Shown: positions 1-8,253 of the stretch, piece by piece
Numbering within the stretch: the stretch's first letter is position 1
Layout: each line of letters opens with the position of its first letter
Assembly (NCBI RefSeq): GCF_000717745.1
Contig: NZ_JOBH01000003.1
Coordinates: 310,001 to 374,000, forward strand
Direction: 5' to 3'
Length of the DNA stretch: 64,000 nucleotides
Source of the DNA: Streptomyces violens
GTDB taxonomy: Bacteria > Actinomycetota > Actinomycetes > Streptomycetales > Streptomycetaceae
Made by a program: the position numbers and the translations under genes
The notes under the pieces: model-generated
Told to the model about the DNA's origin: nothing
The model's database searches: none
What the model saw: only the letters and a program-made list of their open reading frames with translations

Positions 1-1
1 G

Positions 2-1168
2 CGTGCGGGCCTCGTGCTCGACAACGCCCGTATGTACACGTACCAGGAGAACGTCGCGGAGACGCTGCAGGACAGCATGCTCCCGCACATCGAGCCCCGG
101 ATGGCGGGCTGCGACACGGCCACTCGCTATCTGCCCGGCACCCGCCTCGGCCGGGTCGGCGGCGACTGGTTCGACACGATCAAGCTGCCCGGTTCCCGTA
201 CGGCACTGGTGGTCGGCGACGTCATGGGCCACGGTCTGAACTCCGCTGCGATGATGGGCCAGTTGCGGACGGCCGTGCAGACGATGGCCGCCATCGACAT
301 GCAGCCCGAACAGCTGCTGCGCAGCCTGGACGACCTCGCCCAGCGCCTCGGCGACAACTACCTCGCGACGTGTCTGTACGTCATCTACGACCCGATCGAG
401 TCCCGGCTGACCCTCGCCAACGCCGGGCACATCCCGCCGGTGATCGTGCGCGCCGCCGACGGCCGCAGCGAGCTGCTCGACCTGCCGACGGGCGCGCCGA
501 TCGGCGTCGGCGGCGTGCCGTTCGACGCGGTGACCGTGCCCGTCGCGCCCGGTGACCGGCTGGTGCTGTGCACGGACGGGCTGGTCGAGGTGCGCGGCGA
601 GGACATCGGCGTCGGGCTCGCGGCGCTCGCCGAGTCCGCTGCGCACCCGGCCGCCTCCATGGACGAAGCCTGCGACACGATCATCCGCGCGCTCGCCACG
701 ACGCTGAACAAGGGACGCGGCGGCCGCAAGGACGACGTGGCGCTGCTGATGGCCCGGCTGAACGGCATCGAGCGCGCGGACGTCGCGGAGTGGCGGCTGC
801 CCATCGAGGCCCGCGAGGTCTCCCGGGCCCGGCTGCTGGTGCGCGCCCAACTCTCCCGGTGGGGCCTGGAGTCGGCGGCGGACACGGCGGAGCTGCTGGT
901 CAGCGAGATCGTCACCAACGCCGTACGGCACGCCCACACCGAGCACCTCGTGCTGCGCCTGGTGCGCACGGACGCGCTGCTGTGCGAGGTGTCGGACGAC
1001 GACCACAGCCTGCCGCAGCTGCTGAGCGTGGAGGACGAGGACGAGTTCGGGCGCGGCCTGCGGGTGGTGAGCCGGCTGGCCCGTGAGTGGGGTACGAGCC
1101 GGACGTCCACGGGCAAGACGGTGTGGTTCGAACAGTCGCTGCCGCGGACGCGACGGGGACCCCGGTAG
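2..1168 (+). CDS. PP2C-type (SpoIIE) phosphatase with C-terminal HATPase, 5' end missing
   Basis: The reading frame is open to the left edge, so the start lies outside the window. The first visible residues (RAGLVLDNARMY) look like the end of a GAF domain. A SpoIIE/PP2C phosphatase domain follows, with metal-binding motifs GGDWFD, GDVMGHG, TDGLVE and KDDVALL. A HATPase_c region close to anti-sigma kinases comes next, with N-box LVSEIVTNAVRH and G-box GRGLRVV. Proteins of this layout dephosphorylate anti-anti-sigma factors and may also phosphorylate or bind them in partner-switch pathways. The sensory input and partner are not visible. It ends 126 bp before the next gene and is probably transcribed separately. 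Confidence 0.9.
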   Translation, partial: RAGLVLDNARMYTYQENVAETLQDSMLPHIEPRMAGCDTATRYLPGTRLGRVGGDWFDTIKLPGSRTALVVGDVMGHGLNSAAMMGQLRTAVQTMAAIDMQPEQLLRSLDDLAQRLGDNYLATCLYVIYDPIESRLTLANAGHIPPVIVRAADGRSELLDLPTGAPIGVGGVPFDAVTVPVAPGDRLVLCTDGLVEVRGEDIGVGLAALAESAAHPAASMDEACDTIIRALATTLNKGRGGRKDDVALLMARLNGIERADVAEWRLPIEAREVSRARLLVRAQLSRWGLESAADTAELLVSEIVTNAVRHAHTEHLVLRLVRTDALLCEVSDDDHSLPQLLSVEDEDEFGRGLRVVSRLAREWGTSRTSTGKTVWFEQSLPRTRRGPR

Positions 1169-1294
1169 CCGCTGCGGCGCGCATCCCGTTGGCGCGCGCA
1201 ACACGTTCGAACATCAGGTGACAGAGCGCCATCGCTCCTGAAAGAACCGTTACCACTCTTGCGCCTGGCCGAGCCTCGGCAGTAGCAATTGGCC

Positions 1295-2020
1295 ATGAGC
1301 GCAACGAGCCACAATCCGACAGCGTGGGAAGGCTTCTGGCGCGATGCGCCGGCGGGCGAGGGCGAGGTCTTCTGGGATGCCGCACCGGCACTGGCGGTCG
1401 CCCGCCATCTCCCGCTCTTCGCCGAGCACTTCGACCCGGCCCTGCCGGTGATCGACCTGGGCTGCGGGAACGGTACGCAGACCCGCTTCCTGGCTGAACA
1501 CTTCCCCCGCGCGATCGGTATTGACGTATCGGCGTCCGCGATTGACCGGGCTCGTCGCGAGGACCCGGACGGGGTGGCCGAATTCCGCCAGGTGGATGCG
1601 GCGGACGCGGACCGGATACGGGCGCTGCACGACGACGTCGGTGATGCCAATGTCTACGTGCGCGGCGTACTGCACCAATGCGCCCCCGAGGAACGGCCGC
1701 GCATCATCGAGAACATCGCCCATCTCCTCGGCAAGCGCGGCCGGCTCTTCCTCGTCGAACTCTCCGAGGACGCCAAGGGCGTCCTGATGTCCTTGGCGCA
1801 GCGCCCCGAGGGCCCGCCGGCCAAGGTGCGCGCGATCTTCTCCCACGGCATCGCGCCCGCCGAGATGGCCGACGACCTCATACCGGATCTGCTGGCCGGC
1901 CACGGCCTGGAGTCGACCGGCTCCGGCCGCCTCCCGCTGATCACCACCGAGCTCCGCCCCGACGGGACCCCGGTCGAGATCCCCACCAACTGGCTGGTGG
2001 CGAGACCTCGCGCGGCGTGA
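1295..2020 (+). CDS. class I SAM-dependent methyltransferase
   Basis: A 241-aa Rossmann-fold methyltransferase. Motif I is VIDLGCGNGTQT near residues 52-63, followed by an acidic residue after the second strand (IGIDVSASAI) and the post-I region with DANVYVRGVLHQ. The C-terminal part (EIPTNWLVARPRA) has no feature that points to a substrate. ATG at 1295 is preferred; a TTG two codons earlier is possible. It stands alone on the plus strand, with the phosphatase gene before it and a regulator after it. The methyl acceptor is unknown. Confidence 0.85.
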   Translation: MSATSHNPTAWEGFWRDAPAGEGEVFWDAAPALAVARHLPLFAEHFDPALPVIDLGCGNGTQTRFLAEHFPRAIGIDVSASAIDRARREDPDGVAEFRQVDAADADRIRALHDDVGDANVYVRGVLHQCAPEERPRIIENIAHLLGKRGRLFLVELSEDAKGVLMSLAQRPEGPPAKVRAIFSHGIAPAEMADDLIPDLLAGHGLESTGSGRLPLITTELRPDGTPVEIPTNWLVARPRAA

Positions 2021-2076
2021 GGCGAGCGGGCCACGGGGGCTGTGCCCCGCGCACGGCACGCACTACTTTTGGGCAC

Positions 2077-2107
2077 AGCTTCTTACGGTTGGGCAGCTTC
2101 TTACGGT
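2077..2107 (+). repeat. two 13-bp direct repeats upstream of the GAF regulator
   Basis: AGCTTCTTACGGT occurs exactly at 2077-2089 and again at 2095-2107, a period of 18 bp, in the gap before the GAF/winged-helix regulator (ATG 2163). Placement suggests a promoter-proximal protein-binding site, perhaps autoregulatory. No clear -10/-35 pair was recognised. Confidence 0.5.
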
Positions 2108-2162
2108 GGGCCGGTGGTACGGGCCGGTGGTCCTACTGGAGACGACGAGGTTCGGGACGCCC

Positions 2163-3449
2163 ATGTCATCAGTGCGAAGTGACCTCCGGCAGCGCAGAGC
2201 CGCGCTGGAGAGCGAATGGTCCCGCTGGGTTCCGGAGCTGCGCGCGGCCCGGCGGGCGCCGGCCGGGAAGGCGCCGCTGCGCCCCGAGGTGACCGACTCC
2301 TGGGTCCGCTCGCTGCACACCGTGGACCCCGGCGTCGGCAGCGCCCCGGTGACCGACGGCGGCGAGGTACGCCCCCGCTGGGCCGACTCGCCGCTGCGCC
2401 GCCCGGTCAGCGATCTCGCGGACGAGCTGAACAGCATCGCGGACGACGCCGGCTTCGTCGCCGGGGTCACCGACGAGTCCGGCACCCTGCTGTGGACCTG
2501 CGGCGGCCGCGTCATGCGACGCCGTGCCGAGCAGGTCAACTTCGCGCCGGGCGGCCGCTGGGATGAGTCCGCCATGGGCACCAACGCCCTCTCCCTCGCA
2601 CTGCGCACCGGCCGCCCCAGCGCCGTCTTCTCCGCCGAACACCTGGTCGCCGCGCTGCACGGCTGGGCCTGCTACTGCGCCCCGATCCACGCCCCCGACG
2701 GCCGCATCCTCGGCGTACTGGACCTCTCCACCACCTGGGACCGCTCGCATCCGCTGGCGATGTCGACCGTACGCAGTCTGGTGTCCACGATCGAGACGCG
2801 GCTGCGGGCGGACCTCGGCACGGGTCTCGGCGCCCGGCAGCGCAACGGGACGACGGCCGGCCGCGGTACGGGAGCGACCGGCGCGGCCGGCGTGCGGCTG
2901 ACCTGCCTCGGCGCCGGGCAGGCCGTGCGCGCCGGCGCACGGCTGCGGCTGCGCCCCCGCCAGCTGGAGATCCTCACGCTGCTGGCGCTGGAGCCGGCGG
3001 GGTATCCGCCGGAGCGGCTGCGGGACGCGCTGTACGGCGAACGCCCGGTGACCGCCTCCACCTTCAAGGCGGAGGTCTCCCACCTGCGGCGCGCGCTCGG
3101 CGACGGGGTCGCCACCCGCACGTACGCGCTGACCACCCCGGTCGACTGCGACGCCGTGGAGGTGCTGCGGGCACTGGCGGCGGGCGATACGGAGGGCGCG
3201 CTCAACCGGTACAGCGGCCCGCTGCTGCCGCAGTCCGAGGCCCCGGGCATCCGCGCCTGGCGGGAGCACCTGGAGGTCGCGGTCCGCGAGGCCGTCCTGA
3301 CCAGCCCGGTACCGGAACACGCACTCACCTACGGGGCGCGCGCCCCGCACGACGCCGAGATCCACCAGCATGCGCTGCGCGTCCTGCCCCCGCACGACCC
3401 CCGCCGCGCCCTCGCGGCCGGCCGCCTGAGCACCGCACTCCGCGACTGA
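2163..3449 (+). CDS. GAF-domain transcriptional regulator with C-terminal winged helix
   Basis: A 428-aa regulator. Residues about 75-220 resemble the GAF sensor of AcoR-like activators (FVAGVTDESGTLLWTCGG, NFAPGGRWDESAMGTNA, CYCAPIHAPDGRILGVLDLS). After a Gly/Thr-rich linker, the C-terminal third has a winged-helix pattern (RLRPRQLEILTLLALEP, EVSHLRRALG) unlike the Fis HTH of AcoR, and no AAA+ domain lies between. ATG 2163 is taken because the GAF module begins soon after. The gene lies 108 bp before an aldehyde dehydrogenase on the same strand, so it most likely controls that gene in response to an aldehyde, alcohol or similar ligand. The ligand is inferred, not seen. Confidence 0.8.
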   Translation: MSSVRSDLRQRRAALESEWSRWVPELRAARRAPAGKAPLRPEVTDSWVRSLHTVDPGVGSAPVTDGGEVRPRWADSPLRRPVSDLADELNSIADDAGFVAGVTDESGTLLWTCGGRVMRRRAEQVNFAPGGRWDESAMGTNALSLALRTGRPSAVFSAEHLVAALHGWACYCAPIHAPDGRILGVLDLSTTWDRSHPLAMSTVRSLVSTIETRLRADLGTGLGARQRNGTTAGRGTGATGAAGVRLTCLGAGQAVRAGARLRLRPRQLEILTLLALEPAGYPPERLRDALYGERPVTASTFKAEVSHLRRALGDGVATRTYALTTPVDCDAVEVLRALAAGDTEGALNRYSGPLLPQSEAPGIRAWREHLEVAVREAVLTSPVPEHALTYGARAPHDAEIHQHALRVLPPHDPRRALAAGRLSTALRD

Positions 3450-3557
3450 CGACGGACGACTGACGACGACGCGAGGTGACGCCAACCTTTCGCCAACCTC
3501 ACCGAGTGAAGGTATGCCGCACCCGCACTCATCCGTACTCCCCGAGGAGCGCCGACA

Positions 3558-5075
3558 ATGGTGTATGCGCAGCCCGGCACAGAAGGCAGCATCGTCAGCT
3601 TCAAGCAGCGCTACGACAACTTCATCGGCGGCGACTGGGTCGCCCCGGTGAACGGCCAGTACTTCGACAACCCCTCACCGGTGGACGGCCGGACGTTCAC
3701 CCAGGTCGCGCGGTCCACCGCGGGCGACATCGACCTCGCGCTGGACGCCGCGCACGCGGCGGCCCCGAAGTGGAGCCGCACCTCCACGACGGAGCGCGCC
3801 AACATCCTGAACAAGATCGCAGACCGGATCGAGGAGCATCTCGAGACGCTCGCGGTCGCCGAGACCTGGGAGAACGGCAAGCCGGTCCGCGAGACCCTGG
3901 CCGCCGACCTGCCGCTGGCCGTCGACCACTTCCGCTACTTCGCGGGCGCCGTGCGTGGCCAGGAAGGCTCCATCTCGGAGATCGACGCCGACACCGTCGC
4001 GTACCACTTCCACGAGCCGCTCGGCGTGGTCGGCCAGATCATCCCGTGGAACTTCCCGTTGCTGATGGCCACTTGGAAGCTGGCCCCGGCGCTGGCCGCG
4101 GGCAACTGCGTGGTCATCAAGCCTGCCGAGCAGACCCCGGCCAGCCTGCTGGTGATGATGGAGCTGATCGCCGACCTGCTGCCGCCGGGCGTGGTCAACG
4201 TCGTCAACGGCTTCGGCGTGGAGGCCGGCAAGCCCCTCGCCTCCAGCCCGCGGATCGCCAAGGTCGCGTTCACCGGCGAGACCACGACCGGCCGCCTGAT
4301 CATGCAGTACGCCAGCGAGAACATCATCCCGGTCACGCTGGAGCTGGGCGGCAAGAGCCCCAACATCTTCCTGCCCGACGTCATGGCCGCCGACGACGAC
4401 TTCCTGGACAAGGCCGTCGAGGGCTTCGTGATGTTCGCGCTGAACCAGGGCGAGGTCTGCACCTGTCCGTCCCGCGCGCTGATCCCCTCCTCGATCTACG
4501 ACGAGTTCATGGCCCGCTGCGTGGAGCGCACGAAGGCGATCGTCAGCGGCAGCCCGCTGGATCCGGCGACCATGATCGGCGCGCAGGCCAGCAACGACCA
4601 GTTCGAGAAGATCCTCTCCTATATCGACATCGGCAAGAAGGAGGGCGCCGAGCTGGTCACCGGCGGCTCCTCGCGCACCGTCCCGGGACTGGAGGGCGGC
4701 TACTACATCGAGCCGACGATCTTCCGCGGCACCAATGACATGCGGATCTTCCAGGAGGAGATCTTCGGCCCGGTCGTCTCGGTGACCACGTACGACTCGG
4801 TCGACGAGGCCCTGAAGATCGCCAACGACACGCTGTACGGTCTGGGCGCCGGCGTGTGGTCGCGGGACGGCAACACCGCCTACCGCCTGGGCCGCGAGAT
4901 CAAGGCCGGCCGGGTGTGGACCAACTGCTATCACGCATATCCCGCCCACGCTGCATTCGGCGGGTACAAGAACTCCGGCATCGGCCGGGAGAACCACAAG
5001 ATGATGCTGGACCACTACCAGCAGACCAAGAACCTGCTGGTCAGCTACTCGGCGAAGAAGCTCGGGTTCTTCTGA
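3558..5075 (+). CDS. NAD-dependent aldehyde dehydrogenase (acetaldehyde/AldB-ExaC type)
   Basis: A full-length 505-aa ALDH. The cofactor-binding stretch is [14 protein letters not shown] and [10 protein letters not shown]. The general base is Glu262 in LELGGKSPN and the catalytic Cys is Cys301 in NQGEVC. The C-terminal [18 protein letters not shown] block is typical of AldB/ExaC-like acetaldehyde dehydrogenases that turn aldehydes into carboxylates with NAD+. ATG 3558 follows an AGGAG at a suitable distance. The gene is sandwiched between its probable regulator and a DUF779 gene whose ATG overlaps the stop by one base. That ALDH-DUF779 pairing is common in actinobacteria and supports the subgroup call. 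Confidence 0.95.
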   Translation: MVYAQPGTEGSIVSFKQRYDNFIGGDWVAPVNGQYFDNPSPVDGRTFTQVARSTAGDIDLALDAAHAAAPKWSRTSTTERANILNKIADRIEEHLETLAVAETWENGKPVRETLAADLPLAVDHFRYFAGAVRGQEGSISEIDADTVAYHFHEPLGVVGQIIPWNFPLLMATWKLAPALAAGNCVVIKPAEQTPASLLVMMELIADLLPPGVVNVVNGFGVEAGKPLASSPRIAKVAFTGETTTGRLIMQYASENIIPVTLELGGKSPNIFLPDVMAADDDFLDKAVEGFVMFALNQGEVCTCPSRALIPSSIYDEFMARCVERTKAIVSGSPLDPATMIGAQASNDQFEKILSYIDIGKKEGAELVTGGSSRTVPGLEGGYYIEPTIFRGTNDMRIFQEEIFGPVVSVTTYDSVDEALKIANDTLYGLGAGVWSRDGNTAYRLGREIKAGRVWTNCYHAYPAHAAFGGYKNSGIGRENHKMMLDHYQQTKNLLVSYSAKKLGFF

Positions 5076-5482
5076 TGGGCGGCCTCACCAGGCGCGTCGA
5101 CCTGACGCCGGCCGCCGAGGAGCTGGTGGCCCGGCTGACGGAAACCCACGGTCCGGTGATGTTCCACCAGTCCGGCGGCTGCTGCGACGGCAGCGCCCCG
5201 ATGTGCTACCCGCGCGGGGAGTTCAAGGTCGGCGCCGCCGACGTCCTCCTGGGCCACGTCTTCCACGACGACGTGCCCTTCTGGATGAGCGCGGACCAGT
5301 ACACCTACTGGCGGCACACCCACCTCACCGTCGATGTGGTGCCGGGCAGGGGCAGCGGCTTCTCGCTGGAGGCCCCCGAGGGGGTCCGCTTCCTCATCCG
5401 CTCCCGGCTGCTCACCGACGAGGAGCTGGCGGACATCGAGGCCGAGCCGCCGCTCCCCACGGGAGCCGACACGTCCGGCTGA
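5075..5482 (+). CDS. DUF779 protein
   Basis: A 135-aa protein of the DUF779 family, recognisable from the HQSGGCCDGSAPMC motif with clustered cysteines, HTHLTVDVVPGRG and SGFSLEAPEGVRFLIRSR. Its ATG shares one base with the aldehyde dehydrogenase stop, so the two are translationally coupled. Family members nearly always sit beside AldB-type dehydrogenases, but their biochemical role is not established; the cysteine-rich motif suggests metal or redox chemistry. A strong hairpin follows the stop. Confidence 0.9.
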   Translation: MGGLTRRVDLTPAAEELVARLTETHGPVMFHQSGGCCDGSAPMCYPRGEFKVGAADVLLGHVFHDDVPFWMSADQYTYWRHTHLTVDVVPGRGSGFSLEAPEGVRFLIRSRLLTDEELADIEAEPPLPTGADTSG

Positions 5483-5498
5483 GAGCCCGCCTTCGTAT

Positions 5499-5531
5499 GC
5501 GGCCGCGCGGCCTTCGGGCTGCGCGGCCGCA
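5499..5531. terminator. bidirectional hairpin terminator
   Basis: An 11-bp perfect stem (TGCGGCCGCGC / GCGCGGCCGCA) closes a loop containing GCC-TTCG-GGC, so the stem is effectively longer and capped by a TTCG tetraloop. It lies between the converging DUF779 and Lrp-type genes and can serve both. Confidence 0.85.
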
Positions 5532-5573
5532 TCGTCACAGTGGCTGCGTCGTCATAGGGGGGCGTACACGTCG

Positions 5574-6026
5574 TCATGCGGGCAGCGGGCGCTCGTACAC
5601 GACGTGCTTCATCACGAGCGTGGAGCTGAGCCGCTGCACGCCCGGGAGCGTCGCCAGCTTCTCGTCGTAGAGCCGCTGGAAGGCCGGCAGGTCCGCGCTG
5701 ACGATGCGCAGCAGGTAGTCGGGGTCGCCGAAGAGGCGCTGCGCCTGCAGCACCTGAGGGATGTCCGCGACGGCCTCCTCGAAGGCGGAGACGGTGCTGC
5801 GGTCCTCCTGGCGCATGGTCACGAAGACGAGCGCCTCGAACTTCAGCCCGACCGCCTCGGCGTCCACGACCGCGCGGTACCCGCGGATCGCGCCGCTGCG
5901 CTCCAGCTCCCGCAGCCGGCGGTGGCACGGCGAGAGGCTGAGCCCCACCCGGCCCGCCAGCTCCGTGAGGGTCAGCCGCCCGTCCTCCTGCAGCTCCGAA
6001 AGGATCTTCCGGTCCATGTCGTCCAT
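5574..6026 (-). CDS. Lrp/AsnC-family transcriptional regulator
   Basis: A 150-aa Lrp-type protein. An N-terminal AsnC-type HTH (MDRKILSELQEDGRL, LAGRVGLSLSPCHRRLRELE) is followed by the RAM/ligand-binding half (FEALVFVTM, GDPDYLLRIVSADLPAFQRLY). The start is set at MDDMDRK because longer in-frame extensions are low-complexity and precede the family's normal N-terminus. It is divergent from a LysE-family exporter, the classical arrangement in which the Lrp protein senses an amino acid and switches on its export. Confidence 0.92.
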   Translation of the reverse strand: MDDMDRKILSELQEDGRLTLTELAGRVGLSLSPCHRRLRELERSGAIRGYRAVVDAEAVGLKFEALVFVTMRQEDRSTVSAFEEAVADIPQVLQAQRLFGDPDYLLRIVSADLPAFQRLYDEKLATLPGVQRLSSTLVMKHVVYERPLPA

Positions 6027-6068
6027 GGGGAGAATCCTTCCACACAGAGCCCGCTGAGCAGCAATATA

Positions 6069-6083
6069 CGGAAACACTTTCCG
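6069..6083. promoter_or_regulatory. 15-bp palindrome in the lrp/lysE divergent region
   Basis: CGGAAA-CAC-TTTCCG is a perfect 6-3-6 inverted repeat between the two divergent starts. A TATATT on the minus strand just beside it and a TATTCT on the plus strand (6096-6101) are plausible -10 elements. The most likely ligand is the Lrp-type protein encoded next to it. Confidence 0.55.
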
Positions 6084-6147
6084 GCTCATCGCAACTATTC
6101 TTCTCAGGGAAAGCCGCAGGACAGCAAAGAACTGAGAGAACCGCTCC

Positions 6148-6783
6148 ATGGCCGCCAGCTCCATAGCCGCCTTCTGGGCCGTGTCCGCCCTCCTCGTCCT
6201 CGTGCCGGGCGCGGACTGGGCGTACGCGATCACCGCCGGCCTGCGCGACCGGTCCGTCCTCCCGGCCGTCGGCGGCCTGCTGCTCGGCTATGTGGGACTC
6301 ACCCTGGTGGTCGTCGCCGGCCTGGCAGCCGTGGTCGCGAGCAACCCGGCGGTGCTCACGGCCCTGACAGTGCTCGGCGCGCTGTACCTGATGTGGCTCG
6401 GCGTCATGACCCTGGTCCGGCCCGCGGCACCCGCGTCGGCCGACCCGTCCGACGTTCCGGCCGGTGCGGCCCCGGGGGCCAGGCTCCTCAAGGGCGCCGG
6501 CATCAGCGGCCTCAACCCCAAGGCGTTGCTGCTCTTCGTGGCGCTGCTCCCGCAGTTCGCCGCCGCCCACGACAGCGGCAACGGCTGGCCCCTGGCGGCC
6601 CAGATCGCCGTACTGGGCCTGGTGCACATGGCCAACTGCGGAGCGGTCTACACGGGCGTCGGCGTGCTGGCCCGTACCGTGCTGCGCGCCCGGCCGGTCG
6701 TCGCCCGCGCCGTCACCCGCGTCTCGGGCGCCGCCATGCTGGTGATCGGCGGGCTGCTCCTGGTGGAGCGCCTGGCCCCGTAG
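6148..6783 (+). CDS. LysE-family amino-acid exporter
   Basis: A 211-aa integral membrane protein of the LysE/RhtB superfamily, with about six hydrophobic segments. It has the early Pro-Gly motif LVLVPGADWAYAI and the conserved central stretch GAGISGLNPKALLLFVALLPQF. Members export amino acids or derivatives by proton antiport. The substrate is unknown, but the divergent Lrp-type gene 121 bp away is the expected regulator. Confidence 0.92.
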   Translation: MAASSIAAFWAVSALLVLVPGADWAYAITAGLRDRSVLPAVGGLLLGYVGLTLVVVAGLAAVVASNPAVLTALTVLGALYLMWLGVMTLVRPAAPASADPSDVPAGAAPGARLLKGAGISGLNPKALLLFVALLPQFAAAHDSGNGWPLAAQIAVLGLVHMANCGAVYTGVGVLARTVLRARPVVARAVTRVSGAAMLVIGGLLLVERLAP

Positions 6784-6844
6784 CCGGGGTGTCGTCGTGA
6801 GGCGGCGCGGCGGTCGTGGCCGGACGGGTGATCAGCTGCCGTCG

Positions 6845-7276
6845 TCAGGCCGTGAACCGCCGCACGTACCGCTTCTGCCACGGCGTCTCGACCGCCCGGC
6901 GGTCATAGTTCCGGCGTACGAACTCCACCGCGCGCTCCCGCGGTACGCCGTCCAGTACGGCGAGGCACGCCAGCGCCGTCCCCGTGCGCCCCCGGCCGCC
7001 GTCGCACGCGATCTCGACCCGCTCGGCGCCGGCCCGCTCCCACGCCTCGCCGAGCGCCGCCCGGAGCTGCCGCCCGTCGCTGGGCAGCCAGAAGTCCCGC
7101 CAGCGCAGCCACCGCGCCTCCCAGGGCACCTCGGGCGGCTCCTTGCCGAGCAGATACACGGCGTACGACGGCACCGGCCCGGCCGGCATCGGCCGCCGCA
7201 GTCCACGCCCCCGCACCAGCCGCCCGGACGGCAGCCTCAGGACCCCCGTACCGCCCTCGTTCCACGTCTCGTTCAC
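6845..7276 (-). CDS. protein-tyrosine/dual-specificity phosphatase family protein
   Basis: A 143-aa protein with the CX5R active-site loop CDGGRGRTGTALACLA in its last third. The nucleophile Cys is followed by an Arg five residues later, and DFWLPSD upstream may supply the general acid. The GTG at 7276 (reading MNETWNEGG) gives the compact form expected; an in-frame extension to 7384 would overlap the promoter of the divergent peptidase operon. Such small phosphatases in Streptomyces have no assigned substrate. It converges on the LysE gene. Confidence 0.8.
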   Translation of the reverse strand: MNETWNEGGTGVLRLPSGRLVRGRGLRRPMPAGPVPSYAVYLLGKEPPEVPWEARWLRWRDFWLPSDGRQLRAALGEAWERAGAERVEIACDGGRGRTGTALACLAVLDGVPRERAVEFVRRNYDRRAVETPWQKRYVRRFTA

Positions 7277-7419
7277 CCACTCACCGTACTGGCGCGAGTC
7301 GTCCCGAAGGCAGTGCTCACCGCCCTCGCCGCACGGCTCCGGGGACCGCCATCGGTCTGGACCTCCGGAGTTATCCACAGGCATGGTCGGAGCCTGCGCG
7401 GTCGCGTAACGTGCGGCAC

Positions 7420-8253
7420 ATGAAGATCCTCATTTCCGCGGACATGGAAGGCGCCACCGGCGTGACCTGGCCTGCGGATGTGCTGCCGGGGACGAGTCAG
7501 TGGGAGCGCTGCCGTCACATGTTCACCTCCGACGTCAATGCGGCGATCGCCGGATTCTTCGACGGCGGTGCCGATGACGTGCTCGTGAACGAAGCGCATT
7601 GGACGATGCGCAATCTGCTGCTGGAGCAGCTGGACGAGCGGGCGCAGATGCTGACCGGGCGGCACAAGTCGCTGAGCATGGTCGAAGGCGTGCAGCACGG
7701 CGATGTGGACGGCATAGCCTTCGTCGGCTATCACACGGGCGCGGGTACGGAAGGTGTGCTGGCGCACACCTACCTCGCCAATTCGATCACGGGCGTGTGG
7801 GTCGACGGGACGCCGGCGAGCGAGGGCTATCTGAACGCGCTCGTGGTCGCGGAGTACGGCGTGCCCGTCGTGCTCGTGACGGGCGACGACCGCACGTGCG
7901 AGGACGCCAAGGGGTACGCGCCCGGGGCGCGGGGCATCGCAGTGAAGGACTACGTGTCGCGGTACGCGGCGGTGTGCCGCCCGCCCGCGCGCACGGCCGC
8001 CGACATCCGGGCCGCGGCCCGGGAAGCCGCGGCGCTGGCGCGGCGGCACGAGCCCATACGGCGCGGTCCGTTCACCGTGGAAGTGGAGTTCGACGCCGAG
8101 CACTTGGTGGGCGCCGCGACCTGCGTGCCGGGCGTGGAGCGCAGCGGCACCCGCCGCGTCCGCTACGAAAGCCCGAACATGTACGAAGGTATCCGCTGCT
8201 TCAAGGCGGTCACCACCCTCGTCTCGTCCCATGTGGAGGAGCAGTATGGCTGA
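7420..8253 (+). CDS. M55-family D-aminopeptidase (DppA-like)
   Basis: A 277-aa zinc peptidase of the M55 family. The N-terminal metal motif SADMEG and the conserved VNEAHWTMRNL, GYHTGAG and NSITGVWVDG blocks are present. Family members cleave N-terminal D-amino acids, for example D-Ala-D-Ala or D-Ala peptides released from murein. ATG 7420 is preferred over a GTG three codons earlier. The 3' end overlaps the next gene by 8 bp, making this the first gene of a four-peptidase run. Confidence 0.92.
   Translation: MKILISADMEGATGVTWPADVLPGTSQWERCRHMFTSDVNAAIAGFFDGGADDVLVNEAHWTMRNLLLEQLDERAQMLTGRHKSLSMVEGVQHGDVDGIAFVGYHTGAGTEGVLAHTYLANSITGVWVDGTPASEGYLNALVVAEYGVPVVLVTGDDRTCEDAKGYAPGARGIAVKDYVSRYAAVCRPPARTAADIRAAAREAAALARRHEPIRRGPFTVEVEFDAEHLVGAATCVPGVERSGTRRVRYESPNMYEGIRCFKAVTTLVSSHVEEQYG

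Noticed and set aside
385..1650. Long minus-strand open frame across the phosphatase and methyltransferase
   Set aside because: Ser/Arg-rich antisense frame typical of high-GC DNA; both plus-strand genes have clear catalytic motifs.
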